Shown in pieces: positions 52,105 through 62,081 of a DNA stretch of 64,000 bases. The notes under the pieces were generated by a model. The model was given only the letters and a program-made list of their open reading frames with translations, made no database searches and had not been told where the DNA came from. Source of the stretch: Primula veris (Eukaryota; Streptophyta; Magnoliopsida; Ericales; Primulaceae); assembly GCA_963682055.1 (NCBI GenBank), contig OY821744.1:8844835-8908834 (forward strand), read 5' to 3'. How positions within the stretch are numbered: the first letter of the stretch is position 1; every line of letters begins with the position of its first letter. A program made the position numbers and the translations under genes.

Positions 52105-52911
52105 AAAAATGTAGTGTATTAAGTGCACCTCATTTTTTTTAGGACATGGATAAAAATTCCAACTGATGTGACATCTTATTTTTATTTATTTTTTCAATTC
52201 ATTCAACTCAATTTCATTACTAAATAAATAATTTTAAAACCATTTCATTACATTTCATTTATCTATCTAATAAATAAATTTACTCCCTTTATCATACTAT
52301 TAATTAATACATTCCTCTGATTTTTTTTCCACTCAAACTAAATGCAAAATTAAAATATTTTATAATCATAATATTATATCAAGTTAACACTTTCAAGTAA
52401 TTTATATTTTGTACTTTTTTATTTATTAATTTTGTTACTTCCGAGTAAATAATTAAATTGTCCCAAAAAACCTTACACGTCATTATTTTATTCGACAATG
52501 TGGGTAGGTAAAGATGGAATAAAATAATGACGTGTAGGATTTTTGGGGACAATTTAATTATTTACTTGAAAGTAACAAAATTAATAAATAAAAAAGTGCA
52601 AAATATAAATTACTTGAAAGTGTTAACTCGATATAATATTATGATTATAAAATATTTTAATTTTGCATTTAGTTTGAGTGGAAAAAAAATCAGATGAATG
52701 TATTAATTAATAGTGTGATAGAGTGGATAAATTTATTTATTTTGTAGATAAATGAAGTGTAATGAGATGTAATGAAGTGGTGTTAGAGTTATTTATTTTG
52801 TAATGAAATTGAGTGAAATGAATTAGAAAAATAAATAAAAATAAGATGTGACATGAAATTGAATCTTTTATCCAGGTTCTAAAAAAAGTAATTTGAGTCC
52901 TTGACTCTGCC
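52105..52911. repeat. Fold-back right end of the MULE
   Basis: Two inverted arms meet near 52480-52500. The sequence closely parallels the MITE at 39171-40010, sharing long blocks such as ACTTCCGAGTAAATAATTAA. No copy of GTTGAGATG occurs at its left edge, so it is not a separate later insertion with its own target duplication. Confidence 0.8.
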
Positions 52912-53244
52912 GTTGAGATGGGTTCCGTTTTTGCTGTAATATAATGCGTCTGTTCCGATTTAATTATCCATTACGAAATTACGTGCAATTTTGACTGTTT
53001 AAGAATTTCAGAATTTGTTTCAAAATTGTCGGAATGAAAATTTTTAAAAGTTGATAATATAGTTCAAATGTTAAGATTTTATTATTATTTTAAAAAAATT
53101 TATTTCGACAATTTTGATATAAGTTATAAGCCGATCAAAATTACACATAGTTTCGTAGTGGACAATTAAATAGGAACGGATACAGTGTTTATTAGGGTAG
53201 TGTATACTTATATGAACCATTAGATTTAAAAACAATCCAATCTA

Positions 53245-53605
53245 TAGCAAATGTTAACAAAAACTATGGATGATTACGTGGTTTTTTCAATAACTAATTA
53301 AAATTTTCTATTTTCAACAAATTAGTATTTGATAAATTAAAAATAAATTGTAAAACACATTAAAAACTCAAATAAAAATATAAAACTCTAAGAGAACCTA
53401 CCCTAAATCTAAATACTAATCAAATACTCGGTATGATTAATGATTAGTATTTAAGTTTAGCCTGTACCCCTCCGATTTCATATTTTTAGCGTGTTTTATA
53501 ATTTGTTTCTAATTTATCAAATCATAATTTGCTAAAAAAAAAAAAATTAGTTACCAAAAAAAACCACATAACCCTTCATAGTTTTTGTTAACCTTTAGTC
53601 TCACT
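53245..53605. repeat. Fold-back element, arms of about 150 bp
   Basis: GTTAACAAAAACTATGGATG on the left pairs with CATAGTTTTTGTTAAC on the right, and inner blocks (TTTGATAAATTA, AAAACACATTAAAAA) pair as well. Target duplications were not resolved. Confidence 0.6.
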
Positions 53606-55272
53606 AATATATATCAAGTACAGCAAAAACGCATCATTGGGATTGCATGGTAATAATATATGGGCCACTTATAATGTGTTTGGTGTGGCATGTTAGATTA
53701 GTATTAGAAATACATTGGACTAGAAATGAGGCTATTGGAGGGTATTTATAATATCACATTAGGATGGTATTTGTTTTAGTCCATGCCTTGCTTTAAATAT
53801 TTTTTTTACCTATTTGACCTTTGTTTTTGTACCAATATTTGGTCTTCACGAAAATTTCTTCGTTATTACCATACCAAGTACGGTCTACTGTGATTTTAAG
53901 AAAATGAAGTGTGGTTAATGTATGATTTTGAGAAAGAAAAATGATTCTGGTGCTTCTTGTTAAAAACAATCAAAATAAAAAACAACCACATATATTATAT
54001 TTTAAAGAAGAAATACTTTTAAAACAAAATATATATTTTTTTAAATCCAATTTTGGCCCACTGATTAAAAAAAACATATTGATATTACATATCCTACTAA
54101 ACTATCAGATGTATTTTTAAAATTTAAAACAAATGTTTCAATTATAATGGAATATACAGTGGAAATACTTTGTCTCATGGATCGTATTTTACTAGATTTA
54201 TTACTATGCATAAAAAGCTAAAGTTGTAAAATAGTCTCACTCAAATAAAAATTAATCAAACAATTCATTGATATTTCAAGTATGTACTATTAATACCGTC
54301 TTTTTTTGTCATCCCGTCATAGCCCGAAAGTATTGATAGTCTCAGTACTATTAACACTGCAGCCAAATGAGGTATATGTATATTATCCAAAATAAAAATA
54401 ACAAAAATATAAAAATGTTAATATGTATACATCAACATATACAAGAGATCATCATGATTATCAAAATAAACATATTACAAATTATTCATATCATTATCAC
54501 GCATATACGTAGGAATGGAATCAGAACTAAATGTTTAGGGATGTCAAAATAAAAACACATAATTCAAAATATAACGGAAAAGCTAAACTTATATTAAAAA
54601 AAATACTAAAGTTCCCATATATGAAAAAAAAAGTTTCAAAATTAAAATACGATTAGTGCAAATCTTGAGTGATCTAATCAGACTAATCTTACTCTTACAT
54701 GTGTCCATGACACGCCACACCTGTGACATTACTTGCAAATTACAACATTTACTATTTATTAACTAGTATAATGAAAATTCGTCGTAAAAAATTATAAAAA
54801 TAATATATAATTTTGAAAGCCGTTGACAAAAATAAATATTGAAGGGTTGCCATAATAACTAATTTTTAAATTATTTTAGAAAACACTATTAATATTTTTT
54901 TAATTGTAAATTGTGGGTTGCTGCCGGTGTGGGCTCTACGCACATACAACACGTGCTAATGTGTTGGGGATGTGGCCTCAAAAAAATTATTATTATCATT
55001 ACTATAATACCACTATAGAATGTAAAAGATTTTCACTTACGTAGCTCCTATTTTTTTTCTCCAATATCTCAGGCTACTAATCTATCCCACTACTAATCTA
55101 TTAAGGTGTCAATTTTGTGGTGTAATATATTTGACTTGTTAGAAGTTAGCTATCTTTTTATTCACAATTTATAAGCTAAGTGTATCCCTAGAATAATAAA
55201 TACATCTATATGTCTTACATGGAATTGCTACTTGTTTTATAAATAGATTTTATTCCAATTTTATTATTCATT
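53606..55272. other. Intergenic DNA, nothing recognised
   Basis: Only short, AT-rich, unconserved frames are visible. Confidence 0.5.
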
Positions 55273-55916
55273 TAGATATAGAGGGGAAAAATACATTTAC
55301 TGTACTATACTATCTGCTTTTAACGATTTAGGCACCAAACAATCAAAATTAACCATTGACTTACTGAACTATCATAATATTCATAATTCAGGTACTGCCG
55401 TTAATTTAATTGGATGAAAGTTAGTTTCACTTTGTATTTTGGTCATACTTTTTATAATTTGTATAAATTTAATCATGTATTTTCGAAATATTACAATTTA
55501 CAATATTTCTACTAAAACACATATATATATACATACATAATAACTATCTCAGTTTAAAAAAGATATTATTTGATTAGATTTTCTTTGATTTTTTTTCTAA
55601 AAAATAAATAAATAAATTTTTTTTACACTTTATCTAAAACGAAAATAAAGTAAATTTTAGATTTATGACATTCGAGCAAAAATTATTCAAAATACATCAC
55701 TATTTGAATACTTTCATGAAAAAACGGCAAGAAAAATGTTAGTTTTTTCAAAAAAGTATTCATTTTTTTTATAAATAGAATATATTTGTTAAATATTTAT
55801 AATTTCTTTTTACACACAAACATCATCTATAATTTACATTATTTGTAATAATATATATACATGCATTATATTATATATATTTTCATACATACATTAATAT
55901 AACATACAGTAGAAAC

Positions 55917-56446
55917 TCTATAAAATAATACACTTGGGACCACCAAAATTTATTAATTAAAAGAGTTATTAATTAATCGATAAATTAATAATTAATAATT
56001 TATATATTAATTAATATTTTATTAATTTATAGTAAAATATTAAGCTTCCACTTAATATGGAGCCCCCTTCGCGAAACGAAGCTATTAAAGCGGAAATCAC
56101 ATTGAACAATTTCTTGTTGAGCTATGAGAAAACAACACCAGAAGTTCTTACCATGCTAAGAAAAATTAGAGACGAGATTCAAGGGAAAATTGATTTCAAC
56201 AAAAAACAAAAGACAATTGAGTCATTTTTCAAGAAACTTTCGTAAATCATTCATGTAATATGCTATATATAAGGAATTATTAATTTATATTTTATATGGG
56301 GTCTAAAAAAATTATCAAAAATGTATTATCTTATAATTTTAGCGAATTATTAATTTAGCACCCTATCCCCGAGTCGGGACCGGCCAAAAATATTATCTTA
56401 GAGAGTTTATTAAATAATCGAGTATTAATTTATCGAGTTTCTACTG
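55917..56446 (+). mobile_element. Pogo-like (Tc1/mariner) MITE nested in the fold-back element
   Basis: The ends CAGTAGAAACTCTATAAA and, reverse-complemented, CAGTAGAAACTCGATAAA match at 17 of 18 positions. The element is flanked by TA on both sides (55915-55916 and 56447-56448), as for pogo/Tc1-mariner insertion. At 530 bp it is an internal deletion derivative that keeps the 3' end of the transposase gene. Confidence 0.85.
56057..56245 (+). pseudogene. C-terminal remnant of a pogo/Tigger-type transposase with a PIP box
   Basis: The 62-residue frame starts MEPPSRNEAIKAEI and ends QKTIESFFKKLS. The tail fits the PCNA-interacting (PIP) consensus Qxx(I/L/M)xx(F/Y)(F/Y) with Q51, I54, F57 and F58. 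PIP boxes are known at the C-terminus of pogo transposase. The DNA-binding and DDE domains are missing, so it cannot transpose. Assignment rests on the element's pogo-type ends and this tail. Confidence 0.6.
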
Positions 56447-56698
56447 TATATGTATGTGTGTGTATTATATATTTTTGAATTTATACTAAAATGAGACATT
56501 TCAGAAAATTAATGGTTGAATTTATGTAATTTACAAAGAATATGACCAAAATGAAAAGTGAAACTAAATTCGATCCAACTAATTTAACGACGGTACCTGA
56601 ATTGTGAACATTATGATAGTTCAGTACGTTAATTGTTAATTTTGTTAGTCTGGTAACTAAATCGTAAGACAATAAATGTATTTTTTCCTTAGATATAG

Positions 56699-57449
56699 AT
56701 GCATGTTTAGTTGCTTATTTCTCCCATTGTGTTTGATATGGACCAATTTTATTTTCAAACTAAATGGTTATTTTTCTTTTGAGTTTGTTCCATGTAGTAC
56801 ATAATAAAAACTTAGCTTGCAAAGACCACCAAATGCGTAATCATTTGCACTAAAACCAAACTAACTCAATAAACAAAACCAAATAGAATCTTGCTTTTAT
56901 TTCATTTTTGATTTTTTTTCAATTGATATAAAAAGGGCATCGCATTTTGAGTTTGCGTCGGACCTTCAAAACACTGTAGATGGCTCTGGGTGCTGCAAAA
57001 CCCCGGTCATAAGTACATATGCATAAACCAAAATATAGACATACACAAAAGTAAAAAGGAAACACTTAAATCGTTCGTACATTCTTATGCAACGAACCTC
57101 TCGTAATTCTCGACCAATTTAACATTAAATCAATTTGTATGTTATATTTGTTGCTATCCCAACCTGGCATATGTTTAAAGAAGATTAGACAAACCAGAAT
57201 TATTCCTCTCATATTCTATTGGTTTTTTTTTTTTTTTTTTTTTTTTTGTTATGAAAAATGAGTGGTTGTGAAAAGTCGCAGTTGTTGAATTGAATGCTGA
57301 ACATAAATTAGTTTACTTCACTTATAGGGACTTACAAACCAATTCATTCAATGACTACAACCCCTTATGTATTAAATTGAATTACTACCAAAACTCATGC
57401 ACATTATTATAGTAGAATGGTATGTCATATTGGTCTAAGGAGTACAAAC
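56699..57449. other. Intergenic DNA with a long T tract
   Basis: A T run occupies about 57223-57247. The base composition changes sharply at 57450, where the GC-richer retrotransposon begins. No gene is seen. Confidence 0.5.
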
Positions 57450-58149
57450 TGGCGAGCCTGATTTTCTTCCCAAGCTCGGCTTAATCGATTCGCGTCGGCT
57501 CCGATCTTTCACGGTATCCGGAGTAATATACGACGGCTAGGGTGACGGGGTGGCCTTCGTGCCTGCGCAAGAAACAAACAGGGGCCCGGGGTATGTACCG
57601 GGTTTTCCCTCTCCGACGATCAAGTCAGTATCGGTATTAACGGAAAGTAGGAATATAGTTAAGGGGGAGGGATCGGGCCGGTTACAAGCTGTCCTATCGA
57701 GTGGTACAGACGGTGTTCAAGGGGGGATCCGGGTTGTGTAGGCTTTATCTCTCTTCTCTCTCTTTTCGCGTCCCCCTCTAAGTGGTATTAGTGGGGGTAT
57801 TTATAGTGTGATCAGAGGCGTATTAGCCCTTGGATCACTGTACTGTGAGATGCTGATCCAACGGCGTCAGGTCATTTATGACTCTGACAAGGGTACTATC
57901 CTCTTCCGGGGCCCACAGGGAGGTGGCCTGTGATTGGGCCACGTCGATGAAACGCCAGGAGGGTCCCCCAGGGGGGGGTCAGCAGCATTAATTGGGGAAG
58001 CGTACTCGACACGCTTCTTTGGGCCGGCCTAGCTTCACCCCGTTTGGTATTGAGCCGGGGTGATGATACATCCGCTGTATAGGGCCCCGGATTGTATCTT
58101 TCTGTAGTGATATCGGTCCGGACGAGGGGACACTGACATTCCCTCGCCA
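57450..58149 (-). repeat. 3' LTR of the Tat-lineage element, about 700 bp
   Basis: TGGCGAG at 57450 and CTCGCCA ending at 58149 are exact inverted ends of the TG...CA type. Composition changes at 57450. A minus-strand TATA box (TATAAATA) lies at 57799-57806, about halfway, as expected for the U3/R part of an LTR. The adjoining polypurine tract (reverse of 58150-58165) is poor, so the inner border may be off by a few bases. Confidence 0.65.
57799..57806 (-). promoter_or_regulatory. TATA box of the LTR promoter
   Basis: On the minus strand the sequence reads CACTATAAATACCCCC. Transcription would start about 30 bp downstream, near 57765-57770, which splits the LTR into U3 and R-U5. Confidence 0.6.
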
Positions 58150-58494
58150 ACAGCTCCCTGTCCGGAGTCGTCGTTAGTGACAATGTCGGTGAGTATCTTC
58201 CTCACTTTACGGGGGCTCCGGTCATTCTGTCTTTAAATTTGGCTGTCTAGAGGCACCTCGGCGTGACTCGTCTCTTGATACGTATTCAACCATACATGGA
58301 TTTCTTACACGTGGAGCATGCCAGTCTTGTAATTATGGGGCGCCGCCTCTGTCTTTTCAGTTTCTCCAATGCCATTAATACTAAAACGGCTGAAGGGTGA
58401 CACTTGGCAGACGACCTCTCCTCATTGTACACGTGGAGGGCGTGGGTTGAGTGGCGGCTGTCCTTTGTGGGAGTTCGTGCAATGAGCCGTCGCG

Positions 58495-58548
58495 TCTTTT
58501 CACCTTCTGGTAAGTGTCTTTTCACCTTCTGGTGGGGGTCTATAAATA
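58495..58548 (+). promoter_or_regulatory. Core promoter of the antisense gene (duplicated element plus TATA box)
   Basis: GTCTTTTCACCTTCTGGT occurs twice, about 20 bp apart. The TATA box TATAAATACC at 58541 follows directly. The predicted start near 58570-58580 leaves a leader of about 90 bp, partly CT-rich, before the ATG at 58670. Confidence 0.65.
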
Positions 58549-58669
58549 CCCTCAGTGAAAATCATTTTTCACTTTTTTCAACTTCTCTCTACAAGCCTCC
58601 ACAGTATAAATACTCTCTCTCCTTCTTCTCCCTTAGCAAATTTCATCTTCGAATACTCAAAGCCAGAAA

Positions 58670-61344
58670 ATGGTTATTAAACACGGAGCCGGCAAGGGTC
58701 CGATGGTTGCCCCTACTCCTCAACGTTTGGCCGTGATGGCCAACGCGCTCCCATTCCGGGCCATGGTCCTCGACCCGTCCCTGAGCGTCGATAGCAACGA
58801 CAGCAGTATCATGATACGGACTCATGGGTCCGATCTCGAAGAGTTCCGACAGCTCTGCGGGATCGGCGAAGGGTTCCGTCTTCGGAGGTGTCAGAACTCC
58901 GACGAGGTGAACGGGATCGTAGCGGATCCGAAGAGCATGGTGACGCTCTCTCTCTCGTCCCTTCTGTACGGGGGCACTCACCTCCCAATCCCGGAGCTGC
59001 TGGCGGAGTTATGCGCCTGGACGCAAACTCTTCCTTGTCAGTGGCCTCTGCAAGCCCACCGGATCTGTGCCGGGATGGAGGCTCTAAACGAGCTGTTAGG
59101 CTCGACTCTACCGGAGCCATTGGGGCTAAGGGAGCTGCTCGCTTGTTACGAGTTCTTACAGAGCGAGCCTAGCTCCCAAGCCAAAAGCAGGCAGCCGTAC
59201 CTGCGGTGTCGGTCACACAACCAGCTTATCTTGGGTAACTCCGATTCGAATCGGGGTTACACACAAGATGTGATCGTGGTGGAGGGTGACTGGCTCCACC
59301 GGGATGATTTGACCCTCCCAACCAGACCGGGGAGGGTCTTAAGCAACAAAGAGAATAAGGCCACTGTGGCCGCGAGTCTAAGGGGTCTCGGGGACCCGAA
59401 CGTGAGGTCCATAGAGTTGGCGTTGAACTGGTGGGGTCCGGATGGGACCGACGCAGGCGCTCGCGATGCGGAGCGTCTGTTACTCTGTAGCTCCCCTACC
59501 AGTTGTAAGGGGAATGAGTTCCTTTGGCCTCCTAGGACCTTCTGTCCAGTGGGGTACTCCCGGGAACGGTGGGAGAAAGAAAAGGGTTTTGAATCCACCC
59601 TCCCACCTAAGGCCATCAAAGAAGCTGAGGCCGAGGTCGAGGTTGTGACCGTGGCGAAGAAGGCCACGAAGCCGAAGTCAAGCGGCAGGGCGAAGGCCGT
59701 GGTGATTACCTCCTTTGCTCCTGCGTCGGCTGGGGTTATGTTTGAAACCCGGCCTGATGGTACCGTCCTCCATTATAGGGAGGGGGCGGACGGTACCCGC
59801 AGCTATATCGACCAGCATGGGAAACCGTTGCTGGATGTTCCTCCCCTGAGCTCGAGGGCGCCGGATTCGACGGGCCTCTTTCGTCTGGAAGATAGCTCTC
59901 CTGAGGCCCCACCAACCGGGCCAGCCTTGGGCACCTCACGGACTATGGTGAGTTAGCTTTAACTTTACAGTTTTATACTTAGACAAATTTTGTGGTTTTT
60001 GCGAATTTTTCTAACTTCATTCTCTGTTTGGCCACTATAGGTGATCCGGTCTGACGAGGAGGAGGAGGAAGAGGTGGTTCCTGCTGAGGTTGGGGATGAA
60101 GTCGAGGAGCCCGAGCCCGAGGTCGTTGAGAAAGAGGTCAATGAGGCCGTTAAGGAGGGGGCGGTCGAGGCAGAGGATGAAGAAGTGGTGGAGGTGGCCC
60201 CTGCTGATGCTAAGGCGAAGACCTTGGAAAGGTTGGGGGGCTTGGCGGGGCAATTGAGGCGTGAACGAGCCGCTAGAAAAGCCGAGCTTGCCGAGGCTGC
60301 CAAGAGAAAGAGGGAGGAGGCGAAGGCCCCCCGTGATGCGAAGAAGGCACGTACTGGGGAATCTGACCCACGGGAGGGCATCGTGACAATCCCGAAGCCT
60401 AGGGAGCCCGTGGTTGTAGATGAAGGGCGAGCGGTGTCAACCGCTCAGGCAAAGGGTCCGACGCCTAGCGCTTCAGGCTCAAGCTCAGGTTCTGGCTCCC
60501 CGTTTCCAAGGATGCCTATCCAGACTCCAGAGGAGGTCAAGGCGGCGACCGGGGTTCGGAGTATTATGGAGGGCCATCCCTCCGCTGGCCTGCTTGCTCT
60601 GGCCGCGCTTCAGCAGCAGACTGTCGAGGCCGACCAACGTGGTCGCGACCTTGCTTCTGCCATGGCGTCGGCCATGGCCATGATCCCGCAGGTAAAACGT
60701 TGTATTCGTTTACTTCTTAGTGATATTTGTTTCTTTTGTAAATTCTGCTAAGTATATCTCTTCTTTTGTAGGCCTATTTAACAATGAACCAGTATGTCTA
60801 CCAGCAAGGGCAACTGGTGAGGTCGTGGGCTTCGAAGGCCGAGGCCAGCGCTAAGCAGGCCGACGACGCTCTAAAGAAGGCGGAGGAGGCCCAAATAAGG
60901 GCTGAGAGGGCCGAGGGCCTCGTCGAGTCCTTGGAAGCTCGGCGAGCTGAGGCCGCGAAGGCGAGTGCTGAGGCCGAAGAGCGTGAGCAAGCTGCGGTTA
61001 CAGCTCTGAAGGAGGCTGAAGCGAGCTTGGCCGACAAGGTGAAAGCCGCAGTCGAAGCCACTGAGGCCGGAGTGGCCGAAAAAGTAAAGGCTGCGGTTCT
61101 AGCCGCCGAGGCGGAGATGAGCGCCGCCTTGGAGCTATCAACACAGAAGGACTTTAATTCCTTCTATGTTGATGGCTGGTCTGAGGCAGCAGCTTTTATG
61201 AGGGCGGGACCGGATCATCCGGTGTGGAACATAGAAAACATCTTGGTTCCCGTCCCCTCTGCTCCCATTCCCGAGGTGGTTCCCTTAACCCCTCGAGCCC
61301 TCTCCGAGGATGAAGCTGATGATGATGATGAGGGGGCTGCTTAG
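58670..61344 (+). CDS. Three-exon gene antisense to the retrotransposon (gypsy-associated 'Transposase_28'-like protein)
   Basis: Exons are 58670-59947, 60041-60691 and 60772-61344. Both introns are short (93 and 80 bp), GT-AG and phase 0, giving 833 residues. Residues 1-300 are a globular domain (LYGGTHLPIPELLAELCAWT, LNWWGPDG) resembling the plant 'putative gypsy type transposon' family. This is recognised from general layout, so the family name is tentative. Next come an acidic Glu/Val region (430-490), a basic stretch, and an Ala/Glu-rich coiled coil in exon 3 (SKAEASAKQADDALKKAEEA) ending in DEADDDDEGAA. It has its own TATA box, and poly(A)-like AATGAA lies near 61420. It faces pol tail to tail. 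The frame is intact over all exons, suggesting recent activity. Additional antisense frames are known in some Tat elements; their function is unknown. Confidence 0.8.
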
Positions 61345-61594
61345 GGCTTTTTGTAGTTCTTTATTTTGTTTTCGATGTAATCTTTTTTCTGCACTTAGCT
61401 TGTAATAGCTTTTGATTAATGAAATGAGAAAACAATTTTGGACTTGTCTTTTATTCTTCTCTATTTCTTGTTTCTTGTTTTTAATTCCCGTTGTGATTTA
61501 TACCTCATATGCATGCTCCCAAATGAGGGGGCCCTTATGCTTCGGCATTGGGGCTCTCATTTTATATACATGATAAACCGAGTCGGCACGTGTA

Positions 61595-61990
61595 GAAACA
61601 CTTAGAGAATTTTAAATGAACTAAAAAATTCAAGTAAATATGAACCGGGGTGCCGTATAGGCTCGTGTTCTGAAACACATAGAAACACAGAAAATTTAAA
61701 TGAATTGAAAAATTCAAGTAAATGTGAACCGGGGTGCCGTATAGGCTCGTGTTCTGAAACACATTGAAAATTTAAATGAACTGAAAAATTCAAGTAAATG
61801 TGAACCGGGGTGCCGTATAGGCTCGTGTTCTGAAACACAGAAAATTTAAATGAACTGAAAAATTCAAGTAAATGTGAACCGGGGTGCCGTATAGGCTCGT
61901 GTTCTGAAACACTGAAAATTTAAATGAACTGAAAAATTCAAGTAAATGTGAACCGGGGTGCCGTATAGGCTCGTGTTCTGAAACACTTAA
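61595..61990. repeat. Five tandem repeats of 74-84 bp between the antisense gene and pol
   Basis: The block GTGAACCGGGGTGCCGTATA, followed by GGCTCGTGTTCTGAAACAC, starts at 61642, 61726, 61802, 61876 and 61950 (first base of GAACC). AAATTTAAATGAACTGAAAA segments alternate with it. Spacings of 84, 76, 74 and 74 bp show recent expansion with small indels. The small minus-strand frames here are translations of the array. Confidence 0.92.
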
Positions 61991-62081
61991 GAGAATTTAT
62001 AACAACAGTTTTCATTTATGAAGCCCATAGGCACAAATTTACATCACGTTCTTATTTACACAAAGACATAACGGCCGAGCC

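Larger units (their letters stand above)
42927..52911 (+). mobile_element. ~10-kb MULE carrying a PMD gene and a transposase-OTU gene
   Basis: The 9985-bp unit is flanked by identical 9-bp sequences GTTGAGATG (42918-42926 and 52912-52920). It begins GGCAGCGTC and ends GACTCTGCC, the inverse of GGCAGAGTC. A 9-bp duplication is the hallmark of Mutator-like elements. In order it holds: subterminal palindromes (43001-43066), a 56-bp minisatellite, a disrupted PMD gene, telomere-like repeats, more palindromes, a Cassandra solo LTR, a 177-bp tandem repeat, a transposase-OTU frame with two stops, right palindromes (52021-52088), and a fold-back right end. It was presumably autonomous once. As it stands it cannot make an intact transposase. 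Confidence 0.9.
55282..56689. mobile_element. Fold-back MULE-like element with a 9-bp target duplication
   Basis: The ends are AGGGGAAAAATAC and, reverse-complemented, AGGAAAAAATAC. The flanks TAGATATAG (55273-55281 and 56690-56698) are identical. Arms of about 240 bp (55282-55520 and 56465-56689) are inverted copies. The loop holds a pogo-like MITE. A 9-bp duplication points to the Mutator superfamily. No transposase of its own is present. Confidence 0.75.

Noticed and set aside
52105..52911. A separate fold-back MITE inserted into the MULE's right end
   Set aside because: No 9-bp duplication is present at its left edge. The duplication at its right edge pairs instead with the far left end at 42918, so it moved as part of the large element.
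59965..60381. Minus-strand Ser/Ala-rich frame in the retrotransposon
   Set aside because: It is antisense to the acidic Glu/Val region of exon 2 of the plus-strand gene. Glu/Ala-rich coding DNA often leaves such shadows.
61595..61990. Evenly spaced repeats that might suggest a CRISPR array
   Set aside because: Spacers are also repetitive, the whole unit is duplicated, and the context is a plant retrotransposon. It is an ordinary tandem array.
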